This document shows, piece by piece, positions 8,860-17,087 of a stretch of DNA of 64,000 nt; position 1 is the first letter of the stretch, and the number at the start of each line of letters is the position of its first letter. A model generated the notes under the pieces. That model worked only from the letters and a program-made list of their open reading frames with translations. It was not told the origin of the DNA and ran no database searches. A program made the position numbers and the translations under genes. The stretch spans positions 129,171 through 193,170 of the forward strand of contig CAWIJO010000004.1 of assembly GCA_963836355.1 (NCBI GenBank). The letters run 5' to 3'. Origin of the DNA: Palsa-506 sp963836355 (GTDB lineage: Bacteria; Actinomycetota; Actinomycetes; Streptosporangiales; Streptosporangiaceae).

Positions 8860-11800
8860 ATGACGAGCGCGACGAAGGATGCGGCGACGCACCGGGCCAG
8901 GGCGGTGACCCGGGGACAGCCCAGGTTCCTCGAGGACAAGCTGCAGATACCGCGGCTGAGCCTCGCGGTGCTGCGCCGCCGCCGGGTGACCGACCTGATC
9001 GAGCAGGCGGCAGCTCACCGGGTGACGTTGGTCTCCGGCCCGGTCGGCGCGGGCAAGACGGTGGCCTGCGCGTCCTGGGCAGCGGCGCCGCCCGCCGCCC
9101 GCCGGGTCGCCTGGCTGACCGTGGATCCGCAGGACGCCGATCCGGCCAGGTTCTGGGCTTACATCCGGGCGGCGCTTGCCCGGGCCGGCCCGCTGCCCGC
9201 CGACGCCATCCGCTCGCTAGAGGACGTCACGCCGGCCGATTTCCCGCTGCGCCTGGTGGAATCGGCGCAGCTGTTCACCCAGCCAGTGGTGCTCGTGCTT
9301 GACGACATTCACGAGATTGCCGGGGGGGCCGTGCTGGCCGGCCTCGACCTGCTGATCAGGCATGCCCCGCCGTCAGTCCGGCTAGTGCTGTCCGGCCGCC
9401 GGCCGCCGCAGCTGCAGCTCGCCAGGCTGCGGGTAGCCGGCGACCTGGCCGACGTCACCGCGGCGGAACTGGCCTGCACCGCCGACGAGGCAGCCGCCTA
9501 TTTCGCGATGCTCGGCATCGACATCGGCGCCGCCGGGCGCGACGAGCTGCTCAGGCGCACCGAGGGCTGGATGGCTGGCCTGCGGCTCGCCGCCATGCGG
9601 GCCGGCGGCTGTCCCGCCAAAACCAGCATCGCCGACCTGGCCGGGAACGAGCCCATGGTCACCGACTACCTCAGGGACGAGGTGCTCGGCAGGCAGCCGC
9701 CGGAAACCCGGCTCTTCCTGCTCCGCACGAGCGTCGCCGAGTTCGTGTCCGGCGACCTTGCCGACGCGCTGACCGGCGAGCCGGGCGGCGCCCGGACCCT
9801 CGACCGGCTCAGCCGGGACAACAGCCTCGTCCAGGCCCCAGGTCGCGGCCGCACGGCGTACCGCTACCACCCGCTGCTCCGCGAGGTGCTGACCGCCGAC
9901 CTGCACCGGGAGATCCCGCACGAGATCCCCGTCCTGCTCCGCCGGGCGGCGCGCTGGCACGCGGCCAGCGGCCGGGCGATCGACGCGGTGCGCTACTCCG
10001 CCGAGGCGCGGGACTGGGATTATGCCGCACACGTGCTGACCGAGTCGGGAACTGAGATTCTTGATTTTTAACGGGCCGGCCGTGCTGGATGCCGTCCTTG
10101 CGCTGCTGCCCGCGGACCGGGCTGCCGACGACGTCGCGGTGGCCGGCGCCCTGGCGGCGGCCAGGCTGTGGAGCGGCGATCCGGGCGGGGCGGCCGCGCA
10201 CCTGAAGAACGCGCAGCGCGGGCTGGCCCGCTGCGCGCCTGCCGTGCGCCGGGTCGCGGAGCCGGGCCTGACCGCGCTCGGCTTGATGGGGCCGGCCGGC
10301 CCGCCGGGTCCCGGCCCGGGCCAGCTGGCCCGGGCGACGGCACTGGCCGAGCGGCAGCAGCAGACCGCCGCGACGCCGGCCGAGCACCGGGCCATCGGGC
10401 TGCTCTGGTTCGCCGTCGGGACGGCGCGGCTGCGCCGGTGGGAGATTCCCGCCGCCCGGCTGGCGCTCGGCCACGCAGAATGCCAGCTCGCGGCCGGTGC
10501 ACCGGCCGGGCTGGCCGCCCGGGCTGGCGGCTGGCGCGCGCTGGCGGATGCCTGGCAAGGCGAAGCGGTGCCGGGCCAGGCCGTCAGTGATGCGTCCGTG
10601 GCCGCGACCGGCAGGACCGGCGCTGCCGCCACCGGCAGTGGTTTGCCCGGGTGCTCGCCCGGGACTACGAGGACTACCGGGACCGGCGTGGCTGCGGCTG
10701 GCGTGACCGGACCTGGGACTGCCCGGTCTGGGCCGGCCGGGCCTGGCAAGGCAGGACCTGGGCCGGCCGGGTCTGGGCCGGCCGGGTCTGGGTCTGCCGG
10801 GTCTGGGTCTGCCGGGTCTGGGTCTGCCGGGTCTGGGTCTGCCGGGTCTGGGTCTGCCGGGTCTGGGTCTGCCGGGTCTGGGTCTGCCGGGTCTGGGCCG
10901 GCCGGGGTCGGCGTGGCTGCGGATGTGACTGGGCCTGGGTCTGCCGGGTCTGGGCCAGCGGGGACCAGCGTGGCTACGGCTGGGATGGCTGGATCTGGGC
11001 TGGCCGGGACTGGCCCGGTCGGGAGTGACCTGGCCGGTCGCCAGGCGGCTGCCGGGACCGCGGCCGCCGCCTGGCTGCCGGCCCTGGCCGCCGCGCAGTT
11101 GAGTCTGGTCAGGGACGATCTTGCCGGGGCAGCCAGGTCACTGGACGAGGTCGATCACGCCACCGTGGCGCAACTGCCTGGCGAACCGCTGGTGCCCAAC
11201 CTGGCAGACCTGATCCGGGCGCGGATCCGGCTGGCCGACGGCGACACCGCGGGCGCCCGTAGCCTGCTGGTCAGGATCGCTGACCGGCAGCCGTCGCCCG
11301 ATCTGGCGCTGGACCGGCAGCTTGCCATCCTGACGGCCGAGATCGCTCTACGGTCTGGAGACGCCGGCGCCGCCAGGATGATCCTCGGCCCGGTCGACCG
11401 CGGCGCCTGCCCCGGCTGTGACGGGGACTGCGTTATCCAAGGCAGGCTGCTGCTGGCCGAATGTGATTTCGGCGGCGCCATCGAGATGGTGGCCGGCTGC
11501 CAGGATGGCCCGACCGGCGCCGGGACGCTGCTGGAGAAGATCGCCGGATTGCTCGTCGCAGTGGTCGCACACAGGAGGCTCGGCCAGCCCGACCGTGCGG
11601 CCGAGTTGCTTGAGCAGGCGCTGGCGCTGGCCGAGCCCGGCACCGCGCTGCGGCCGTTCCTCGACGCCGGGCCGCCGGTCCGGTCCGCGATCACCGTGCT
11701 GGTCCCACCGACCAGCGGCAGCGCGCGGTTCGCCGCCGCCGTTCTTGAGCACTTCGACACCCAGCTGCCCCGGATCCGGGGGGCCGGCGAGCAGGTCGAT

Positions 11801-11992
11801 GCCACGCTGAGCAGCAGCGAGCTTGCGGTACTGCGGTTCCTGCCGTCGCACATGACCAATCAGGAGATTGCCGAGGCCCTGTTCCTGTCGATCAATACGG
11901 TGAAGACGCATCTGCGGTCGGTGTACCGGAAGCTCGGCGTGACCTCCCGCCGTGCGGCCATTGCCCAGGGCAGGCGCCTCGGCCTGCTGTGA
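8860..11992 (+). pseudogene. LuxR/MalT-type (LAL) ATPase regulator, split by a one-base frameshift
   Basis: Two adjoining frames make one large STAND-class regulator. The first (8860-10071, start MTSATKDAATH) has Walker A VSGPVGAGKT and Walker B LVLDDIHE, as in MalT. The second (to 11992) carries the helical TPR-like region and a C-terminal LuxR helix-turn-helix (MTNQEIAEALFLSINTVKTHLRSVYRKLGV). The first frame stops at TAA 10069-10071 just after a run of five Ts (10065-10069), and removing one T joins the frames as EILD-FNGPAVLDAVLALLP, as expected for the family. So the break is a one-base gain, a sequencing error, or a slip site. A TTG at 10061 could let the second part be made separately. 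The second part carries an SGSAG repeat insertion. Confidence 0.8.
10786..10890 (+). repeat. 15-bp minisatellite, seven perfect copies, inside the LuxR-type gene
   Basis: The unit GTCTGGGTCTGCCGG is repeated seven times without a mismatch, with degraded copies on both sides (about 10700-11030). It is a multiple of three, so copy-number change preserves the frame and adds or removes the pentapeptide SGSAG. The repeat lies between the sensor/TPR parts and would encode a flexible linker. Confidence 0.95.
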
Positions 11993-12056
11993 ACCGGACC
12001 GATGTGGCATCCCGTCATGCGGTCGTCCTCGGGCGGCCGGCCGGGTCGGCTAACTA

Positions 12057-12106
12057 GCTCGATGTCACATCGAGCGCGTCAGGTGTGGTTGAACGTCACA
12101 TTCAAC
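12057..12106. promoter_or_regulatory. Two neighbouring inverted repeats sharing GTCACAT
   Basis: GCTCGATG-TCA-CATCGAGC (12057-12075) is a perfect 8-bp inverted repeat with a 3-nt loop. GTTGAA...TTCAAC (12088-12106) has a 6-bp stem, and both contain GTCACAT. They follow the LuxR-type stop by ~65 bp, in the 408-bp gap before trigger factor, so they could be operator sites or weak hairpins. There is no direct evidence for either. Confidence 0.35.
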
Positions 12107-12295
12107 AGCATCTGGCCCGGACCAGCCAGGCTGCGGATGATGCTGGCGGGTCTGGCAGAGACTGATGGGACCAGTGAAACTAGCGGTGCCGGAGCCGGGG
12201 CGGCCGGCCAGGACCTGGCAGCCGCCGGGCGTGACCGTGGCCGTAGCGCGGCCGCGGGCGGGCTGGCCGGGTCGGCTGAGCAACTCCGGCGCTGG

Positions 12296-12323
12296 CCCTA
12301 GACTTGGCGCCCTAGACTTGGCG
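12296..12323 (+). promoter_or_regulatory. Tandem 14-bp duplication carrying two TAGACT -10-like elements upstream of tig
   Basis: CCCTAGACTTGGCG occurs at 12296-12309 and again immediately at 12310-12323. TAGACT resembles the -10 element of actinobacterial vegetative promoters. The distance to the tig start at 12401 is about 80-100 bp. No convincing -35 element was found, so the promoter call is tentative. Confidence 0.35.
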
Positions 12324-12400
12324 GCCGTAGCCGTGAGTGACCACCATTTGCCCGGGCGGTGCCGTATATGCCTGGCGAGGAACCGAGGAGTAATGCCGAC

Positions 12401-13792
12401 GTGAAAACCGACGTCGAAGAGCTGAGCCCGACCCGGGTCAAGCTCACCATCGAGGTTCCGTTCTCCGAACTCAAGCCGGACCTCGACAAGGCGTATCGCG
12501 AGGTCGCCCGGCAAGTCCGGGTGCCCGGTTTCCGGCCTGGCCGTGCTCCGGCCCGGGTCATCGATCAGCGGGTCGGCCGCGGGGCGGTGCTAGAGCAGGC
12601 CATGCAAGATGCCTTGCCGAAGCTTTACGGCAAAGCGCTGGAAGAGCACGAGGTCTTCGCGCTCGGCCAGCCCGACGTGGAGATCACGAAGCTGGACGAC
12701 GGCAAGGAGCTGGCCTTCACCGCCGAGGTGGACGTGCGGCCGAACTTCGAGATCCCGGATCTGGACGGCATGCCGGTGACCGTCGACGACGCCGAGGTCA
12801 CCCCCGACCAGGTAGAGGAGTACATCGGGGCACTCCGCGAGCGGTTCGCGTCGCTCAAGGGCGTCGACCGGCCGGTGGCCGATGGCGACTATGTCTCGAT
12901 CGATCTGTCGGCCGGCGTGGACGGCGAGCCGGTGGAAGATGCGCAGGCGAGCGGCATCTCCTACGAGGTCGGCAGCGCATCCATGCTGGACGGGCTGGAC
13001 GAGGCGCTGGCCGGCCTGACCGCTGGCGACACCAAGACCTTCACCGCTGAACTGGCCGGCGGCAAGCTGGCCGGGATGCAAGCGGAGGTGACCGTCACCG
13101 TGCACAGCGTGAAGGTGAAGGAAATGCCCGAGCTTGACGACGAGTTCGCTCAGCTGTCGAGCGAGTTCGACACGCTCGGCGAACTGCGGGCCGGGACCAG
13201 GACGCAGCTGGAGGCGATGCGCCGGTCCGGCCAGGCTGAGCAGGCCCGAGAGCGCGCCCTCGATGCGGTGCTGGCCAAGGTCGACATCCCGCTGCCGGAG
13301 AACCTGGTCGGGCAGGAGATCGAGCTCCGCAGGCAGTCGCTGGAAGACCGGCTGAGCCGGTCTGGCTCGGCCCGGGAGTCTTACCTCGATGCGGTCGGTA
13401 TGACCGCGGATGAGCTCGAGGCGGAATTCGGCCGGGACGCGCAGCGGTCGGTCAAGGCGGGCTTCATCCTGGACAAGCTGGCCGGCCAGGAGGACCTCGG
13501 GGTGGACCAGGCCGAGCTGAGCGCTTACGTTACCGAGCAGGCATACCGGATGGGCGTCCAGCCGGACCGGCTGGCCAAGGAGCTCGCCGATCGCGGGCAG
13601 CTCGGCTCTGTCGTGGCAGACGTGCTGCGGAGCAAGGCGCTCCGGCTGATCGCCGAGCGCGCCAAGGTGACCGACGAATCCGGCCGCCCGGTCGACCTGG
13701 CGTCGACCGCCGCTCCGGACGGGACGGACGGGCCTGGCGATCCGGAGCCGGCGGCGGAGCTGGCGGCCGACGGCACCGGGGACGAGGAGTAG
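12401..13792 (+). CDS. tig: Trigger factor (ribosome-associated chaperone / PPIase)
   Basis: Trigger factor binds ribosomal protein L23 at the exit tunnel and helps nascent chains fold. The 464-residue protein opens VKTDVEELSPTRVKLTIEVPF from GTG 12401, with GAGGAG 10 nt upstream. The ribosome-binding loop GFRPGRAP (usual G-F-R-x-G-x-x-P) is at about residues 44-51. The FKBP-type PPIase domain follows (ADGDYVSIDLSAGVDGEPVE, about 160-180), then the long helical substrate-cradling C-terminal domain and an acidic tail. Its place directly upstream of the clp genes is the standard bacterial tig-clpP-clpX arrangement, linking chaperone and protease supply. Confidence 0.97.
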   Translation: MKTDVEELSPTRVKLTIEVPFSELKPDLDKAYREVARQVRVPGFRPGRAPARVIDQRVGRGAVLEQAMQDALPKLYGKALEEHEVFALGQPDVEITKLDDGKELAFTAEVDVRPNFEIPDLDGMPVTVDDAEVTPDQVEEYIGALRERFASLKGVDRPVADGDYVSIDLSAGVDGEPVEDAQASGISYEVGSASMLDGLDEALAGLTAGDTKTFTAELAGGKLAGMQAEVTVTVHSVKVKEMPELDDEFAQLSSEFDTLGELRAGTRTQLEAMRRSGQAEQARERALDAVLAKVDIPLPENLVGQEIELRRQSLEDRLSRSGSARESYLDAVGMTADELEAEFGRDAQRSVKAGFILDKLAGQEDLGVDQAELSAYVTEQAYRMGVQPDRLAKELADRGQLGSVVADVLRSKALRLIAERAKVTDESGRPVDLASTAAPDGTDGPGDPEPAAELAADGTGDEE

Positions 13793-13836
13793 TCCGGGAG
13801 GCTTGTCGTGGCCGAGGCGCCGGCCTGCCGGACCGT

Positions 13837-13867
13837 CGGCGCGGCCGGGGCTGGACCGGCCGCGCCG
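13837..13867 (+). terminator. Strong GC hairpin after tig
   Basis: A perfect 12-bp stem (13837-13848 pairing with 13856-13867, core GGCGCGGCCGG) with a 7-nt loop begins 45 bp after the tig stop. It probably ends the tig transcript and separates it from the clp operon. Confidence 0.6.
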
Positions 13868-13898
13868 GTCCCGAAGCATGCGCGCGAAAGAGCGGATC

Positions 13899-13923
13899 GT
13901 GTGAATGCACACCACCTGAGGTG
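13899..13923. promoter_or_regulatory. Paired short palindromes upstream of the clpP operon
   Basis: GTGTG-AATG-CACAC (13899-13912) is followed at once by CACCT-G-AGGTG (13913-13923). Both are perfect inverted repeats and resemble operator half-site pairs. The 13793-14221 gap also holds an AT-rich patch (TTAAATATAGAATTT at 14022-14036) that could contain a -10 element. No gene is seen in this gap. Which regulator binds is unknown, and the sites do not obviously match the ClgR box. Confidence 0.35.
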
Positions 13924-14221
13924 AGCGATCGCGTGATCCACCACGTTGGAAGCCTGGCTGGCCGCGGCGGCTGAGCTGGCCACGGTCCCGGAGCCGGGCG
14001 GCAGCACGCGGGCTCGGCGCGTTAAATATAGAATTTCGGATCCGCCGCCCGGGTCTGCGTCAGGCCGGTCCGGCGGCGGCCGCCCGGGACGAGGCCGCGC
14101 GGGCGGACCGGCCTGCGTGCGCCTACAGCGAACAGGCAGCAGCGGCGGACTACCGGGCGCCGGGAGCGGGTTAGGGTCACTGTCAATGACACGCAGAGCG
14201 ATGGAACGAGGAGGGCATACC

Positions 14222-14863
14222 GTGAGGACGCCTCCCCCAGCTGAGGAGCCGGCGAGCATCCTGGCACGGGTCGCGGAAGCACCGCCGGGCCAGTTGATGG
14301 GCGAGCAGGTTTTCCAGCGGCTGCTGCGGCACCGGATCGTGTTTCTCGGCCAGCAGGTCGATGACGAGCTCGCCAACCGGATATGTGCCGAGTTCGTGCT
14401 GCTCGCCGCCGAGGACGCCAGGCGCGACATCAGCCTGTACATCAACTCGCCTGGCGGCTCGGTCAGCGCCGGGTTCGCCATCTACGACGTGATGCAGTTC
14501 GTGCCGAACGACGTCGCGACGTACGCGATGGGCATGGCGGCGTCGATGGGCCAGTTCCTGCTCTGCGCCGGCACCACCGGGAAGCGCTACGCGCTGCCGC
14601 ACTCGCAGATCCTGCTGCACCAGCCGCACGGCGGCATCGGCGGTACCGCGTCTGACATCCGGATCCAGGCCGAGCAGATCCTGTATCTCAAGCACACGCT
14701 GGCCGAGCGGACGGCGTTCCACACCGGCCAGACGGTCGAGCAGGTCGAGACCGACTCCGACCGCGACCGCTGGTTCACCGCCGACGAGGCCAAGGACTAC
14801 GGCTTCGTCGACCACGTGGTCCGCAGCGCTCTGGAGGTCCCGTCGGAAGGGCCGGTCTCATGA
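14222..14863 (+). CDS. clpP: ATP-dependent Clp protease proteolytic subunit (first copy)
   Basis: This 213-residue serine peptidase forms the heptameric Clp protease chamber. GTG 14222 is preceded by GAGGAGG 7 nt upstream. The catalytic serine lies in MGMAASMGQFLL (about residue 107), the catalytic histidine in LLHQPHGG (about 132), and the aspartate follows in the handle region (TDSDRDRWF). IYINSPGGSV forms the oxyanion-side strand. The gene overlaps the next clpP by ATGA, and in actinobacteria the two paralogues assemble as a mixed ClpP1P2 tetradecamer. Confidence 0.96.
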   Translation: MRTPPPAEEPASILARVAEAPPGQLMGEQVFQRLLRHRIVFLGQQVDDELANRICAEFVLLAAEDARRDISLYINSPGGSVSAGFAIYDVMQFVPNDVATYAMGMAASMGQFLLCAGTTGKRYALPHSQILLHQPHGGIGGTASDIRIQAEQILYLKHTLAERTAFHTGQTVEQVETDSDRDRWFTADEAKDYGFVDHVVRSALEVPSEGPVS

Positions 14864-15543
14864 ATCGGATACCGGGAGCGGAACGCGCCATGATGGCGGC
14901 GAGCCGGACGGCCGGAGGACTAGCCGAGTCGCGCTACGTCCTGCCGTCGTTCGTGGAGCGGACTTCGTACGGGATCAAGGAGATGAACCCGTACAACAAG
15001 CTCTTCGAGGAGCGGATCATCTTCCTCGGCGTGCAGATCGACGATGCCTCGGCGAACGACGTGATGGCCCAGCTGATCACGCTGGAGTCGATCGACCCCG
15101 ACCGCGACATCATCATCTACATCAACTCGCCCGGCGGGTCCATGACGTCGATGATGGCGATCTACGACACGATGCAGTACATCCAGCCGGAGATCCAGAC
15201 GTTCTGCCTGGGCCAGGCGGCATCGGCAGCGGCCGTGCTGCTGGCGGCGGGCACCAGGGGAAAGCGGATGGCGCTGCCCAACGCACGCATCCTGATCCAC
15301 CAGCCTGCCATCGAGAGCGGCTACGGGCAGTCCAGCGACCTGGAGATCCAGGCCAACGAGATCCTGCGGATGCGCACCGCGATGGAGAAGGTGCTTGCCC
15401 TGCACACCGGCAAGGACGAGGATCAGATTCGCCGGGATATCGAGCGGGACAAGTTCCTTACCGCCGCGGAGGCCAAGGAGTACGGCCTCGTGGATGAGGT
15501 TCTGACGATGCTGAAGCGCAAGAGCGAGGTAGGGTCGTCCTAA
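14860..15543 (+). CDS. clpP: ATP-dependent Clp protease proteolytic subunit (second copy)
   Basis: This 227-residue paralogue of the preceding gene is coupled to it by a 4-bp ATGA overlap. The catalytic Ser is in CLGQAASAAAVLLAAG (usual x-A-S-A-A) and the His in ILIHQPA. The N-terminal ~30 residues (MNRIPGAERAMMAASRTAGG) resemble a propeptide that is processed in actinobacterial ClpP2. Together with ClpP1 it forms the chamber fed by ClpX, whose gene follows 177 bp downstream. Confidence 0.96.
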   Translation: MNRIPGAERAMMAASRTAGGLAESRYVLPSFVERTSYGIKEMNPYNKLFEERIIFLGVQIDDASANDVMAQLITLESIDPDRDIIIYINSPGGSMTSMMAIYDTMQYIQPEIQTFCLGQAASAAAVLLAAGTRGKRMALPNARILIHQPAIESGYGQSSDLEIQANEILRMRTAMEKVLALHTGKDEDQIRRDIERDKFLTAAEAKEYGLVDEVLTMLKRKSEVGSS

Positions 15544-15720
15544 CCGGCAGGACTTAGTTCGGCCGGCACGCCGGCGACGGGCCGCTTGCGCTGCAACATG
15601 GGGCCCCGAAGCGGTACCGTCATTGTTCTGGAGTACGACCGGCCGACGGCGGGCGTCCCGTCGTCGGCTGACATAGCCGGCGAGGCCGCCCTGTGGCGGC
15701 CCTGGCGAAGGAGTGGCTGG

Positions 15721-16995
15721 GTGGCACGTATCGGCGACGGCGGTGACCTGCTGAAGTGCTCGTTCTGCGGCAAGAGCCAGAAGCAAGTCAAGAAGCTCAT
15801 TGCCGGGCCCGGCGTGTACATCTGCGACGAGTGCATCGATCTGTGCAACGAGATCATCGAGGAAGAGCTGTCCGAGCCGCCCGAACTGAAATGGGACAGC
15901 CTGCCCAAGCCGCGGGAAATCTACGAGTTCCTCGACGCGTACGTGATCGGGCAGGAAAAAGCGAAGAAGGCGCTGTCGGTCGCGGTCTATAACCACTACA
16001 AGCGGGTTCAGTCCGGCGGCGAGCGGGCTGGCGAGGACGGCGTCGAGCTGGCCAAGTCCAACATCCTGCTGCTCGGCCCGACCGGCTCCGGCAAGACCCT
16101 GCTCGCCCAGACGCTCGCCCGGCTGCTCAACGTGCCGTTCGCGATCGCCGACGCCACCGCGCTGACAGAGGCGGGCTACGTTGGCGAGGACGTCGAGAAC
16201 ATCCTGCTCAAGCTCATCCAGGCCGCCGACTACGACGTCAAGAAGGCCGAGACCGGCATCATCTACATCGACGAGATCGACAAGATCGCCCGCAAGAGCG
16301 AGAACCCGTCGATCACCAGGGACGTCTCCGGCGAGGGCGTTCAGCAGGCGCTGCTGAAGATATTGGAGGGGACGACCGCGTCGGTGCCCCCGCAGGGCGG
16401 CCGCAAGCACCCGCACCAGGAGTTCATCCAGATCGACACGACGAACGTGCTGTTCATCTGCGGCGGCGCGTTCGCCGGGCTTGAGAAGATCATCGAGACC
16501 CGGGTCGGCCGCGGCGGGATCGGCTTTGGCGGCGTGCTGCGGGTCAAGAAGGACCGCGACCTGGTAGACGCGTTTGCCGACGTGATGCCGGAGGACCTGC
16601 TGAAGTTCGGCATGATCCCTGAGTTCGTCGGCCGGCTGCCGGTGATCACCAGCGTGCACAACCTGGACCGCGAGGCGCTGATCCGGATCCTTACCGAGCC
16701 GCGCAACGCGCTGGTCCGGCAGTACCGGCGGCTGTTCGAGCTGGACGGCGTCGACCTGGAGTTCACCGACGACGCCCTGGATGCCGTCGCCGACCAGGCC
16801 AACCTGCGCGGCACCGGCGCGCGCGGGCTGCGGGCGATCCTGGAGGAAGTGCTGCTGTCGGTGATGTACGAGGTGCCGAGCCGCAAGGACGTCGAGCGCG
16901 TGGTGATCACCTCCGAGGCCGTGCTGGAGAACGTGAACCCGACCCTGGTGCCGCGCGACGTCGCCCGCCGGACCCCGCGCGAGAAGTCCGCCTGA
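15721..16995 (+). CDS. clpX: ATP-dependent Clp protease ATP-binding subunit ClpX
   Basis: This AAA+ unfoldase passes tagged substrates into ClpP. The 424-residue protein starts at GTG 15721 (MARIGDGGDLLKC), with AAGGAG about 10 nt upstream. It has an N-terminal four-cysteine zinc finger (CSFC...CDEC, residues 13-38), Walker A GPTGSGKT (about 119), Walker B IIYIDEID and the pore-2 loop RKH in GGRKHPHQEF. The sensor-2 arginine is in GARGLRAILEE. Length and domain order are normal. The frame is open upstream, but the cysteine finger placement supports this start. Confidence 0.97.
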   Translation: MARIGDGGDLLKCSFCGKSQKQVKKLIAGPGVYICDECIDLCNEIIEEELSEPPELKWDSLPKPREIYEFLDAYVIGQEKAKKALSVAVYNHYKRVQSGGERAGEDGVELAKSNILLLGPTGSGKTLLAQTLARLLNVPFAIADATALTEAGYVGEDVENILLKLIQAADYDVKKAETGIIYIDEIDKIARKSENPSITRDVSGEGVQQALLKILEGTTASVPPQGGRKHPHQEFIQIDTTNVLFICGGAFAGLEKIIETRVGRGGIGFGGVLRVKKDRDLVDAFADVMPEDLLKFGMIPEFVGRLPVITSVHNLDREALIRILTEPRNALVRQYRRLFELDGVDLEFTDDALDAVADQANLRGTGARGLRAILEEVLLSVMYEVPSRKDVERVVITSEAVLENVNPTLVPRDVARRTPREKSA

Positions 16996-17020
16996 CGCCG
17001 GGCTGAGGCCAGCCCGGCGT
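16995..17020 (+). terminator. Hairpin directly after clpX
   Basis: A perfect 10-bp inverted repeat, ACGCCGGGCT and AGCCCGGCGT with a 6-nt loop, starts at the last base of the clpX stop codon. It is well placed to end the clp transcript. TAGACT at 17073-17078 may be part of the valS promoter. Confidence 0.6.
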
Positions 17021-17087
17021 GCTGCTGCCCGGCCCGATCAGCGGCCCCGGGCGCAGCTGCCCCCGGCACTGTCTAGACTCACCTGAC

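Noticed and set aside
10786..10890. CRISPR-like appearance of short regular repeats (also at 53902 and 29105)
   Set aside because: Units are directly adjacent with no spacers, and no cas genes are present.
14920..16659. 579-codon minus-strand frame
   Set aside because: Antisense to clpP and clpX with no recognisable motif.
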